Source: Betaproteobacteria bacterium (lineage in GTDB: Bacteria > Pseudomonadota > Gammaproteobacteria > Burkholderiales > SG8-39). Taken from it: a DNA stretch of 34,238 bases. The translations under genes and the position numbers were made by a program. The notes below the pieces were generated by a model, which had not been told where the DNA came from, searched no databases, and saw nothing but the letters and a program-made list of their open reading frames with translations. The stretch covers positions 1 through 34,238 of the forward strand of contig CANKAJ010000043.1 in the NCBI GenBank assembly GCA_947479645.1. Reading direction: 5' to 3'. This document shows, piece by piece, positions 18,844 to 27,268 of the stretch. The first letter of the stretch is position 1. Every line of letters begins with the position of its first letter.

Positions 18844-19707
18844 ATGAATTCAAGCAGCGATACGCTGGATCGCAATGCCGACCGGATCGTCAGCGAGATC
18901 GGCATTCCGCCTTGTCCGGCCATACTGACCAGATTATTGCGGGAGACACGTGCCGACGAACCGGACTTTCGGCGCATCGGTCAACTGGTGGGCGGGGATG
19001 TTGCACTGGCTTCGGCGATGCTCAAGGTGGCGAACTCCTCGTTCTATGGTCTGCACGTCAAGGCATCCTCGGTGCACCAGGCGCTGGCGTTGCTGGGTCT
19101 GCGCACGGTGACGCAACTGGTGACGGGGCTGCTTCTGCGTCAGGCATTTTCCGGATTGATCGGACCCGGCATGGAGCGCTACTGGAAAACGTCAATGGCA
19201 ACTTCGCTGATATCGGCGCTGTTGAGTCGTGAAACCGGGCAAGGTGATAGCGGCGTTGTCTGTACCTACAGCTTGTTTCGCGATTGCGGCATGCCGGTCA
19301 TGTGGCGGAAATTTCCCATCTACGAGGATATTTTCGATGGTTCGGCGTTGACTCCTGACGAGCCGGTGCTTGAAATCGAGAATGAACGATATGCGACCAA
19401 TCATGCCTGCGTCGGCGCGCATCTGGCGCGCAACTGGCATCTGCCAGAGTCGATGTGTTACGCCATCCTGCGACATCACGACGTGGTGTACTCATCCGAA
19501 GCCAGGTCCGACGGTGAGCTTGGGGCGGGCCCGCTCACGTTAATTGCCATCGGCCTCGCCGCCGAGCAACTGTACTGTTCGGCCACCGGCCAGGGATGCC
19601 ACGAATGGACGCTTGCAGGCGAATGGGCCTTGTCGGAAATGGGTTTGACCCAGTCGCGCTTTGAAATACTCACGCTGAGGGTCGCCGCATCGATTCAACA
19701 TTTGTAA
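18844..19707 (+). CDS. HDOD-domain signalling protein
   Basis: This protein of 287 residues contains an HDOD domain, a non-catalytic relative of HD phosphohydrolases. Recognisable parts are the PPCPAILTRLLRE lead, the DVALASAMLKVANSSFYG helix pair near residue 55 and the VHQALALLGLRTV segment near 80. HDOD proteins in motile proteobacteria often sit with c-di-GMP or chemotaxis genes and act by protein contacts. I chose the ATG with GGTGG nine bases before it; a GTG four codons upstream is also possible. It directly follows the degenerate EAL gene, which suggests joint function without catalysis by either. Confidence 0.9.
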   Translation: MNSSSDTLDRNADRIVSEIGIPPCPAILTRLLRETRADEPDFRRIGQLVGGDVALASAMLKVANSSFYGLHVKASSVHQALALLGLRTVTQLVTGLLLRQAFSGLIGPGMERYWKTSMATSLISALLSRETGQGDSGVVCTYSLFRDCGMPVMWRKFPIYEDIFDGSALTPDEPVLEIENERYATNHACVGAHLARNWHLPESMCYAILRHHDVVYSSEARSDGELGAGPLTLIAIGLAAEQLYCSATGQGCHEWTLAGEWALSEMGLTQSRFEILTLRVAASIQHL

Positions 19708-19802
19708 TTGACGACAATGCTTCCTCGCGAAGCGGTGCTGGCCTGATTCAGGGGATCAATGGGTACTGTGGCCCCCATTGGCAACACCAATTCTAAGTAA
19801 AC

Positions 19803-19890
19803 ACTGAACAAGTCTCCAAGTTGCAGAAAACCTGAACAGTGTTTCCTCTGAAGTGGGGGATATACAAGGGGGCACGCCCACTTGTTCAGT
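19803..19890 (+). mobile_element. MITE-like element, copy A
   Basis: An 88-bp element is bounded by perfect 10-bp inverted ends, ACTGAACAAG and CTTGTTCAGT. Its 39-bp core at 19841-19879 matches the reverse complement of 31212-31250 at 37 of 39 positions. It has no coding capacity. It lies between the HDOD gene and the convergent HD-GYP gene, seven bases from the stop of the latter. Confidence 0.75.
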
Positions 19891-19896
19891 ACTTCC

Positions 19897-21129
19897 CTAA
19901 GCGGCAGCAGGAACACTACCGCGCCACAGCTCACCGAGATCCGGGAACTTCCATTTGGCCGGATTTTCATGGGCAATAATCTTGTCACCGCAGCCACGTT
20001 GCGTGAGGTCGATGATTTCCGGCATCAGTCGCACCTGTGATTTGGTGGAATAAAACACCTTGACCTGCGGCGTCAATAGCGACCGCTCTGACTGGTCGAC
20101 GACGACGCCGAGGCGCCCGGACTGCAGCCTGACCAGCGTGCCGATGGGATATATGCCGACAGTCTTGATGAAGGCCTGGAGCACGCTGTTCTGAAAATGA
20201 TTGTTGCTCCATTCCACCATCCTGCGCACCGCCTCGGCGGGATCCCATCCCTTCTTGTAGGGCCGGTCGGAGGTGATGGCGTCGTAGACATCGCAGACGG
20301 CGCCCATTGTCGACAACAGGCTGATCTGTTCGCCCTTGAGCCGATCGGGATAGCCACTGCCATCGATTTTTTCGTGATGATGGAGACTGACATCCAGCAC
20401 CGTGTCCGGGATATTGTCACTTTCAAGCAGCAGCTTGTGCCCCAGAACGGGGTGGCTTTTCACCAGGGTGAATTCCGCATCGGTGAGCTTGCCGGGCTTG
20501 TTCAGCACTTCAAGCGGAATGAACATTTTACCGACGTCGTGAAGCAGGCCAGCCAGCCCGGCTTCGCGTTTTTGTTTTTCATCCAGTTGCAATTGATTGG
20601 CCAGGGCCAGCATCAGCGCGCAAACCGCCACCGAATGCATGTAGGTATAGTCATCGGCACTCTTCAGCCTGGCGATGCTGATCAGTGCGCCCGGATTGCG
20701 CAGGACGGAATTGCCGATTTCTTCCACCAGTGGCATGGCATCAGCGGTCTGGATTGCACGGCCCATGCGTGCTTCCTGAAACATTGATACCACGGCTTCC
20801 TTGGATCTTGCGCAAATCCTGGTGGCGTTGCGAATTTCGTCTGACAGTGCCAGGCGTTGCGGAGCTGCGCTGGTGGAACTGACCACTTTGTCCAGTTCGC
20901 CATCAATCTGACCGTCAACCTCCTGCCTGGACTGGCCAAATTCGACATCGATGCCCCGTTCGGTGTCTATCCAGGCCTCGTGGATAGCGCTTTCCACAAT
21001 GCGCCGGATGTCCTGCGGGTCCTCCAGCGGGAACGAAGTACGCAAGAATGGATAGGACATCCAGGAACAACATAGTTCATGTATGTGCATGCCGAGTTTG
21101 AGATGCTCGACACTGATTCGTTTCAACAT
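19897..21129 (-). CDS. HD-GYP c-di-GMP phosphodiesterase with DUF3391 N-terminus
   Basis: The 410-aa protein begins with a DUF3391-type N-terminal region ([18 protein letters not shown]) and a spacer to about residue 150. An HD-GYP domain occupies about 155-330, followed by a C-terminal extension of about 80 residues. Catalytic signatures are complete: the HD pair in [11 protein letters not shown] and [21 protein letters not shown] enzymes hydrolyse c-di-GMP to pGpG or GMP. It is the downstream gene of a minus-strand pair with a hemerythrin, 121 bases apart, and would share that gene's sigma-28 promoter if no other lies between. With three probable cyclases on the plus strand, it is one of two enzymes here (besides the GGDEF-EAL protein) likely to remove c-di-GMP. 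Confidence 0.95.
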   Translation of the reverse strand: MLKRISVEHLKLGMHIHELCCSWMSYPFLRTSFPLEDPQDIRRIVESAIHEAWIDTERGIDVEFGQSRQEVDGQIDGELDKVVSSTSAAPQRLALSDEIRNATRICARSKEAVVSMFQEARMGRAIQTADAMPLVEEIGNSVLRNPGALISIARLKSADDYTYMHSVAVCALMLALANQLQLDEKQKREAGLAGLLHDVGKMFIPLEVLNKPGKLTDAEFTLVKSHPVLGHKLLLESDNIPDTVLDVSLHHHEKIDGSGYPDRLKGEQISLLSTMGAVCDVYDAITSDRPYKKGWDPAEAVRRMVEWSNNHFQNSVLQAFIKTVGIYPIGTLVRLQSGRLGVVVDQSERSLLTPQVKVFYSTKSQVRLMPEIIDLTQRGCGDKIIAHENPAKWKFPDLGELWRGSVPAAA

Positions 21130-21250
21130 GATGATGATTTAATAATGTAGCTGCCCCTGGTTTGCGACGATGTTGCGACGAATGACCGGTCGGGTAGTCG
21201 AACGCTTGCGTCGGGTGGAATCGAGCAGGCGGGTTCTCTATGGTTGTCTG

Positions 21251-21760
21251 TTATTTCACGGCTTCTGCTCTGGGAGTGGCATTGCCTTGCACCGAAGGCT
21301 GCGCCTCTCTGGTTGCCATGGGTGCTCCTGGTGCTCCGGGCGCGCCCCTCCGGACGGTTATTATTTTGCGCTCCAGAAACTCACCGATGCTGAGGTCCTC
21401 CTGGATGATGTGCCCGGTGATCCACGTTTTCAGGAAGCGCAAGGTGTCCGCATTCATCGTGGCGCCGTGCTGGGACAATTTCTCGTTCAGGGCGAAAATT
21501 GATGAATAGAGTTGCTCGTGCATTTGCTGGTGCTCGGCCAGATGCGGATAGCCGATCTCCCGCATCAAGGTTTCTTCATGCTGAAAATGCGCTTCCGCGT
21601 AAGCCACCAGACGGTTCAGCACCACCAGGAGTTGCCCGTGGGTATCTCCGCCCGCGAACTTGTCGTGAAAGTCGTTGATCAAGCCGAAAAGAGCCTGATG
21701 CTCACAATCGATCACGTCAATTCCCACGCGATAGTCGCTTCGCCAACTGAGCAACGTCAT
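21251..21760 (-). CDS. Bacteriohemerythrin with Gly-Ala-Pro tail
   Basis: This 169-aa protein is a canonical bacteriohemerythrin: WRSDYRVGIDVIDCEHQ at the start, then di-iron ligands His21, His58, Glu62, His77, His81, His117 and Asp122. It should bind O2 reversibly in the cytoplasm, either as a sensor or to deliver oxygen. After residue 137 it carries the collagen-like GAPGAPGAP and a low-complexity tail that hemerythrins usually lack. The start has GGAGG seven bases upstream. The upstream minus-strand region holds a near-perfect sigma-28 promoter, which puts this oxygen-binding protein in the flagellar regulon and in one unit with the HD-GYP phosphodiesterase. Confidence 0.95.
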   Translation of the reverse strand: MTLLSWRSDYRVGIDVIDCEHQALFGLINDFHDKFAGGDTHGQLLVVLNRLVAYAEAHFQHEETLMREIGYPHLAEHQQMHEQLYSSIFALNEKLSQHGATMNADTLRFLKTWITGHIIQEDLSIGEFLERKIITVRRGAPGAPGAPMATREAQPSVQGNATPRAEAVK

Positions 21761-21874
21761 GCTCGGACCTCCGGATTGGGGACAGTGCCCTGTAGCTGGT
21801 ATTTCGGCAAGTAGTTGAGAAAAAAATGGGGTTTCACCGCGCTCGGCCGTTACTCCGGTCGTTCGACAATGAAT

Positions 21875-21901
21875 ATATCGGCCTTGCCCGCCGGATCTTT
21901 A
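21875..21901 (-). promoter_or_regulatory. Sigma-28 (FliA) promoter for the hemerythrin/HD-GYP unit
   Basis: Read on the minus strand, TAAA, 15 bases, GCCGATAT matches the consensus TAAA-N15-GCCGATAA at 11 of 12 positions with exact spacing. It predicts a leader of a little over 100 bases before the hemerythrin start. The rest of the 21761-22109 gap shows no gene I can support. Confidence 0.75.
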
Positions 21902-22109
21902 GGGGCGGGGATTTCAAAATGAGGGGAATCGGCAACTTCATGGCGCCTGTGCGCGATCAGCTGGTAGCGCAAATAGCTCGGGAAATGCCGCTTATTCCGG
22001 GATTTGAACCGGTTTTCACGGTGAATAATGTACCTGGAGCGGCTGGGCCGCTTTGCGCGGCCGGTGGGTGTCCGCCGTGTGCTCGCCAATGGCAATTGGG
22101 ACGGTGCAA

Positions 22110-25100
22110 ATGAAATCCGGAGCAGAAACATCCCGGCTCGTACTTGCTTTTGATTCAGCTGCCGACGGCCTGCCGGACTCTGACCCCAGGCAGCGGGAGA
22201 TTGCCGGACTGGGCGCGATCAAGCAGGGCGTTGCGCGAATCGAAGCTGAAGCCAAGGCGACTGTTGCGGCCAATTTGCGGGCCCGCGCCGAAGCAAGGGC
22301 ACGCGCCACCGCTGAAGCCAAGACGATCGCCGAGTCCGAGGCCAAACGTGCGGCCGAGGCCCGTATTCGCGCTGAAGAGGAGGCAGCCGCCAGTGCGCGC
22401 ATACGCATTGAAGCGGAAACCCGGGCACAGGCCGCGGCCGAGGAGCACAGGAAGGCGCAGAGGCTCGTCGCAGCCGAGGCGGAGGCGCGCGCAAAAACCG
22501 ACCAGCAGGCTACGCAGGCGGCATTGGCCCGACTTTCAGCCGAACATGAGCTGCGCGTGCGCACCCAGGCCAAGACGGCGATCGAGCGCAGCGAGGCCGA
22601 GCGCATGCAGCGCGAGGCGGACGAGTTGCAGCGCCAGCTCGACGAACTGGAGACCGCCGCCGTGGCGCGGTCCGAGCAGACAAAGCAGGAAAGCGCCGGC
22701 CGACTTGCCCGAACGCTGGCTGAAACCGAAGCGATCGAGGCGAGCAGGCGGCGCGCGTTAGCCGAAATTCGTGCGAGGCAGCTGACCCAGGCGCGTTCCA
22801 GTTCAGAGCAGCACGCGCGTGAAGTTGCTCAGCGCAAGGCACGCGCCGAGCAGGAGTTATTGGCGGTTGCCAATGCGCGTATTGATGTCGAAGTTGATTT
22901 TGCCGAGCAGGCGGAGGCGAATCTGCGCGAAGAGGAACACTTGCTTGCGCAGAAGAAAGTGAGGCACCAGGTCGCGCAGCACGTGGAACAGATGCGCAAG
23001 GCGCGCCTGCACGCTGAGGAGGAATTGCTGGCGCAAGTCGAGGCCAGGGCGCAGACGGAGGCCCAGGCTGAGGCGGTCGCGATGGACCGTTCCCGGGCCC
23101 AGGCGCGTGAGCTCGCCGCGGTGCAGGGGCGTCTGGAAGCCGAACTCGCCGCCAGCAGCAATGCCGAAGAACGGGCTCGTGCCGAAGCCGAACTTGAGCG
23201 TCTGGCGCAGGTGGTTGCCGAGCGCGAGGCGCAGGCGGTATCCGAATTGGAGATGCGCATTGCCGCCACAGAGCAGCTTGCGGCGGCAGCGGATGCGCGC
23301 GCGCAGGCCGACCGTGACGCGGCGAATACCGCGCTGGCCAAGGCCGCTGCCGAACGCGAGGCGGCCGCCGCTGCCGAGGCGTGCGTCCAGGCCGAACAGC
23401 GCGCAGTGGAAACAGCCCAGGCACGCGCGCAAATCGAAAGCGAGGCCAATGCCAAGTCACAACAACGGCTGCAAGCCGAGCAGGAGCGCCTGCGCCTTGC
23501 GCAGGCTGCCGCTGCTGATGTCGATGTCCGTCTTGCGGTCGAACAAAAGGCCTTGGCCGAATCGCGTGCCAGGGCCGCAGCCGAGCAGGCTTTGCTCGAA
23601 GCGGAACAAAAGCGCTTGAAGGAAGAAAATCGCGCCCGCTTCGTGGCGCTGGCGCAGGCGCGCACCGCCGAAGCGGCCTCCGCAGCGGCTCGGGAAAAAG
23701 CCGGAGCGGCCATTGCCTGGCGTCGGGAAAAGTGCCGCAGGCTGGAGACGGAGCGGGCCGCTGTTGATGCGTTGCGCGCCAGTTTCGCGTTGGAGTCCGA
23801 GGCGGTTGTCAGGTCACAGGAACGGTTGCGAGCCGAGCAGGAGCGCCTGCGTCTGACCCAGGCTGCTGCGGCTGACGCCAACGCTTGCCTTGCTGCTGAG
23901 CAGGAAGCGCTTGCAGAATCGCGCGCTCGGGCTGCGGCCGAGCAGGCGCTTTTGCAAGCGGAGCGTCAGCGTGTAAAAGAGGAAAACCATGCCAAAGCCG
24001 CGCTACTGGCGCGTGCACGGGCCAGTGAAGAATTGGCCCGGGTGGCGCAGGAGAAAGCCGCTGCGGATATTGCGTTGCTGCAGGAAACGCGGCGCAAGCA
24101 GGCCGTGGAGCAAGCCGCCGCCGATGCGGTACTCGCCGCTGCGCAGCTTGAAAAGGATGCAGTCTCACAGGCCGAAGAGCGGCTCAAAATCGAGCAGGAA
24201 CGCCTGCGGCTTGCCGAGCAGGCCGATGCTGAATCGCGCGCCAGGGTCACAGCGGAGCAGGCGCTGCTGGAAGCGCAGCGCAAGCGCGGGAAGGAGGCGC
24301 AGCGTGCCAAAGCTGCGGCGCTCGCACACGCACGGGCCTGCCAGGAATTGACCAGGGTGGAGCAGGAAAAGGCGGCTGCGACGGTGATTCTGCTGCAGGA
24401 GACCCGTCGCAGGCAGGCCGCGGAGCAAGCGGCCACCGATGCCGCTCTGGCCAGTGCTCAGCTTGAAGAGCAGGCAGGCGCGAGGGAGGAAGAATGCCTG
24501 AAATTCGAACAGGAGCGCCTGCGTCTTGCCCAGGAGGCCGATGCCGAAGCGCGGGAGAGGGGTGGCTCCGAGCAGGCTTTGCTCGAGTCGGAACGCAAGC
24601 GTCTGCAGGATGAGCAGGCCAGGGTCGTTGCGCTGCAACGAGCGCGTGAATCCGCCGCATGCAAGGTTGAAGCCTCGCGCGAAGCGGCGGCCGCTGCCGA
24701 GGCATGTGCCCGGGCAGAGCAACTCGCGGCCGGGGCTGCGCAGATGCGCGCACAACTTGAGAGGGAGACCAATACCAGGTCACAGGAAATTCTGCAGGCT
24801 GAGCAGGAGCGATTGCGTCTGGTGCAGGTCGCCGTAGCCATGGCTGATCAGCGCTTGCGTACTGAACAGGCAGCGATTGCCGAAGCGACTGCAAGAGCCG
24901 ACGCAGAGCAGGCTCTGTTGACGGCGCAACAAAAGCGTCTGGACGAAGAAACTCGCGCCAGAACATCGGCGCAGGCCAGCGCCCGTGCCGCCGAAGAGTG
25001 CGCAAAGGCTGCGCAGATCAGATCCAGGGCCAATGCCGCTTTACTTGAGGAAACGCAACGCAGGCAGGCAGCGGAGCGTGAGGCGGCAGAGCGGATCAAG

Positions 25101-25772
25101 GAGCAGGCTGCGCTTGAAGTGGCGGCGCGATTGGCAGCCGAGGAGCGCTCTGCAGGCACGCTGCACCTGCACAACGCGGAGCAGCAACGATTACAGGAGG
25201 ACGAGCAGGCGGCAATCGCCGCTCAGGCGCGTGCCGAAGGCGAACTCCGACTGGCCGCTGCTGCGCAAGCGCGGCGACTGGCCGAGACGAAGGTACTGCA
25301 GGATGTGATGGCGCGGCTCGAAGCGGAGAATCAGGCGCTTGATGCGGCGAGCGCCATGTCTTGCGCCGAATCGGCTGCATCGGCGCATGCGCGCAAGCGT
25401 GCCGACGCTTTCACGAGCGCCCTGCCGGGCATCACTACCTGGCCTCGGCGCGTGCTGCCGTTGCAGCGGATTGTGCTCGCGGGTGCCGTGTTCATTGCTG
25501 CAGCCTGGTCATTTGTCTATTGGTACGCCGGAGAGTCTGGGTACGCCGGAGAATCTGCGGTGAATTCGGCGCTTGTTGTTTCCAGCGCTCAACCCACACC
25601 AGTGATGGAAAAGCCGGCGCTAGAGAAGGCGGCAGTGGAGAAATTGGTCGTGGAGAAATCGGCTGTAGGGAAAACCTCGGCACGAAAACAGCATGCATCG
25701 ACGGGGGCGGTTGGACGCAGCCTGGTGCTGAAAGCAGCCAATGCGCTGGAGCAGACCCCGGCCAGGCATTAG
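22110..25772 (+). CDS. Giant Ala/Glu/Arg-rich coiled-coil protein with C-terminal membrane segment
   Basis: I recognise no family. The start chosen is the ATG after GGGACGG, giving 1220 residues; an ATG seven codons earlier is possible. After about 45 ordinary residues the chain is almost wholly Ala, Glu, Gln, Arg and Lys with regular heptad-like spacing to about residue 1100, the pattern of a very long coiled coil. Within it, blocks marked by Q-E-R-L-R-L recur at intervals of 119, 119, 105 and 98 residues. A single membrane segment lies at about 1117-1139. The last 80 residues carry a doubled YAGES and a run of EK-spaced units (EKPALEKAAVEK). It resembles TolA or filament proteins only in composition. 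A structural or scaffold role is inference. The gene stands alone, beyond the sigma-28 controlled block. Confidence 0.85.
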   Translation: MKSGAETSRLVLAFDSAADGLPDSDPRQREIAGLGAIKQGVARIEAEAKATVAANLRARAEARARATAEAKTIAESEAKRAAEARIRAEEEAAASARIRIEAETRAQAAAEEHRKAQRLVAAEAEARAKTDQQATQAALARLSAEHELRVRTQAKTAIERSEAERMQREADELQRQLDELETAAVARSEQTKQESAGRLARTLAETEAIEASRRRALAEIRARQLTQARSSSEQHAREVAQRKARAEQELLAVANARIDVEVDFAEQAEANLREEEHLLAQKKVRHQVAQHVEQMRKARLHAEEELLAQVEARAQTEAQAEAVAMDRSRAQARELAAVQGRLEAELAASSNAEERARAEAELERLAQVVAEREAQAVSELEMRIAATEQLAAAADARAQADRDAANTALAKAAAEREAAAAAEACVQAEQRAVETAQARAQIESEANAKSQQRLQAEQERLRLAQAAAADVDVRLAVEQKALAESRARAAAEQALLEAEQKRLKEENRARFVALAQARTAEAASAAAREKAGAAIAWRREKCRRLETERAAVDALRASFALESEAVVRSQERLRAEQERLRLTQAAAADANACLAAEQEALAESRARAAAEQALLQAERQRVKEENHAKAALLARARASEELARVAQEKAAADIALLQETRRKQAVEQAAADAVLAAAQLEKDAVSQAEERLKIEQERLRLAEQADAESRARVTAEQALLEAQRKRGKEAQRAKAAALAHARACQELTRVEQEKAAATVILLQETRRRQAAEQAATDAALASAQLEEQAGAREEECLKFEQERLRLAQEADAEARERGGSEQALLESERKRLQDEQARVVALQRARESAACKVEASREAAAAAEACARAEQLAAGAAQMRAQLERETNTRSQEILQAEQERLRLVQVAVAMADQRLRTEQAAIAEATARADAEQALLTAQQKRLDEETRARTSAQASARAAEECAKAAQIRSRANAALLEETQRRQAAEREAAERIKEQAALEVAARLAAEERSAGTLHLHNAEQQRLQEDEQAAIAAQARAEGELRLAAAAQARRLAETKVLQDVMARLEAENQALDAASAMSCAESAASAHARKRADAFTSALPGITTWPRRVLPLQRIVLAGAVFIAAAWSFVYWYAGESGYAGESAVNSALVVSSAQPTPVMEKPALEKAAVEKLVVEKSAVGKTSARKQHASTGAVGRSLVLKAANALEQTPARH
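23481..24830 (+). repeat. Internal tandem-repeat region of the giant coiled-coil gene
   Basis: The DNA caggagcgcctgcg and close variants encoding QERLRL start at 23481, 23838, 24195, 24510 and 24804. Each is followed by similar blocks (ESRARAAAEQALL, then QKR.KEE.RA, then EK.AA). Spacings of 357, 357, 315 and 294 bases indicate imperfect tandem duplication in whole codons. Confidence 0.7.
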
Positions 25773-25785
25773 CAGGCTGTTGAAA
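25770..25785 (+). repeat. Single end of the TAGCAGG-TGTTGAAA repeat
   Basis: TAGCAGGCTGTTGAAA includes the stop codon of the giant gene and matches the terminal repeats of the element at 28726-28863. The remainder of the gap to 26005 is AT-richer and holds nothing else I can name. Confidence 0.5.
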
Positions 25786-26005
25786 TCAAGACGATATTAA
25801 TATTCAGTGTCGTATTCTCAACCATTCCAGTTTTGCCCAGACAAGCGATGTTGGGTGGCAAAGGCGGTGGGTTGTATTCAAGTGATTGATATAAAAAACA
25901 TTACTTTGAAATCGTGCGGGAGGAGGGGGCGGAAGGGATTGATTATCCCGTTGGTATGTTCTGTGCTGATGGTGTGGACATCACAATTCATTTTGAAGGT
26001 GCCAC

Positions 26006-26476
26006 ATGAAAACAATAAAAACTTTCGAATTTGAGCCCAAGCTCGTTCGTCGCACACTGGGTTTGAACCAGCAGGATTTCTGGGGTCGAATCGGTGTGGC
26101 TCAAAGTTGTGGTTCCCGCTATGAAACCGGCCGACGCATGCCTAAACCCGTACAGGAACTGCTACGGGTCGTTCATATTGAGCGAATTGATCTGACCAAA
26201 GTGAACGCCAGAGAATTGGCGATACTTGATTATCTGAAGACATACGAGTTCGACAACTACGTGCGTCTGAGCAAATTGGCGGGAAGCGCCAGAACCCAGG
26301 AACCCCACCTGGTTCAATCAGGCCAGAAGTCCGAGCCGGATGATGAAATTGCGGGGCTTGAGTTGCCGGCAACGGAGTTTCTGAAGGGATGGGTTCAGCA
26401 GTGCGTAGGCAATCCAGGTCTTGAGCTCTCGCCGGAAACACAGTCCCCTGCAGACTATCCACTCATGCTGGAATAA
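26006..26476 (+). CDS. XRE-like helix-turn-helix regulator
   Basis: The 156-aa protein has an N-terminal helix-turn-helix of the Cro/XRE type at about 10-50: LVRRTLGLNQQDFWGRIGVAQ, then SRYETGRRMPKPVQELL. In this family the Gln-rich turn and the second helix contact DNA. The rest, about 100 residues, is unlike any domain I know and is probably for dimerisation or ligand binding. The start follows GAAGG. Base composition is lower in GC than in the chemotaxis genes. Nothing nearby shows its target. Confidence 0.75.
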   Translation: MKTIKTFEFEPKLVRRTLGLNQQDFWGRIGVAQSCGSRYETGRRMPKPVQELLRVVHIERIDLTKVNARELAILDYLKTYEFDNYVRLSKLAGSARTQEPHLVQSGQKSEPDDEIAGLELPATEFLKGWVQQCVGNPGLELSPETQSPADYPLMLE

Positions 26477-26496
26477 ACGGATTCGCCAGACGTAGC

Positions 26497-26520
26497 GGCG
26501 GGCAGTCGTGGCTTGCCGCC
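26497..26520. terminator. Weak hairpin between convergent genes
   Basis: GGCGG and CCGCC pair around an interrupted stem in the 80-base gap where the XRE gene and the minus-strand DUF6812 gene converge. There is no U-run, so it is at best a weak or factor-dependent bidirectional terminator. Confidence 0.3.
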
Positions 26521-26557
26521 CGTGTTGAATCAATCCAAAACGCTTAATGTCAATTGA

Positions 26558-26803
26558 TCACGGTGCCGGCGTGATGATTTCGATGCTGTCCCGGCTTACG
26601 TTGAGGAATGCAGTATTGAGTATTTCACGGCCACCCAGGTGCGGTTCCATGACTTCAGCATCCGTAATGGCGATGAAGTCCTTGCACTCATCCATGAAGT
26701 CGGTCAGGCGTGACCCCGGAATCAGGTCAACGTAACCTTTTATACGATAACTTCGGGTCAGAATGGTGACCTTGGTACGTGCGCCCGCATTGGTATTGAT
26801 CAT
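26558..26803 (-). CDS. Small DUF6812-like protein
   Basis: This 81-aa protein contains VTILTRSYRIKGYVDLIPGSRLTDFM and KDFIAITDAEV, which fit the DUF6812 family as I know it: small proteins of unknown function, often near signalling genes. I chose the ATG eight bases after AGGAG; a TTG two codons earlier is too close to that ribosome site. It converges with the XRE gene. No catalytic residues or membrane segment are visible. The family name is from memory and the function is open. Confidence 0.7.
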   Translation of the reverse strand: MINTNAGARTKVTILTRSYRIKGYVDLIPGSRLTDFMDECKDFIAITDAEVMEPHLGGREILNTAFLNVSRDSIEIITPAP

Positions 26804-26937
26804 GATCAAGACTCCTTCTGTTATCTTGCGCTACCCTGTTCGCAGTGACAGTAATCTACCCAACCTGGTGTCACATCATAATTGATGTTGCAGCCGCAGA
26901 TTGCGAACGTCCTATCGAGAAAAGAGATATTACAGCG

Positions 26938-27150
26938 ATGAAAGCATCTTCAGAGTCAGGCTATTTTTACAGTCGCTCTCCTTACAAGGAAGCATTCGAT
27001 ATCGAGTTTGCGCAGGAGCAATTGGAAGGCGAAATGTACAAATACCGCTGCAAGTCTTGCAAGGTGCTCACCACTGATATCAACGGACGACTTGAAAATC
27101 ACGGGGATGGTTGTGAGTATAAATTGCTTCGAATGGCAGGATCTGCCTAG
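26938..27150 (+). CDS. Small zinc-ribbon-like protein
   Basis: This 70-aa protein has the pattern YRCKSCKVLTTDINGRLENHGDGC in its second half: a CxxC knuckle, then His and Cys about 20 residues later, suggesting one zinc site. The first half (SPYKEAFDIEFAQEQLEGEMY) is helical and acidic. I chose the ATG at 26938 because the upstream extension has poor coding character; the ribosome site is weak. It could be a small nucleic-acid- or protein-binding factor, but I recognise no named family. Confidence 0.6.
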   Translation: MKASSESGYFYSRSPYKEAFDIEFAQEQLEGEMYKYRCKSCKVLTTDINGRLENHGDGCEYKLLRMAGSA

Positions 27151-27268
27151 GGCCAGTGTCAGAACTGGTTCAGATGGCGCCCGACTAGTAAAGCAGGCGG
27201 GGATTATCCGCTCAACTTGCATAGGGGTGTCCGGGTAGCAGATCTCTGCTGGAACAGCAGGGGGGGAT

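Noticed and set aside
25807-26034. A 75-codon open frame before the XRE gene
   Set aside because: It has no ribosome site and no protein-like pattern, and it overlaps the better-supported XRE start.
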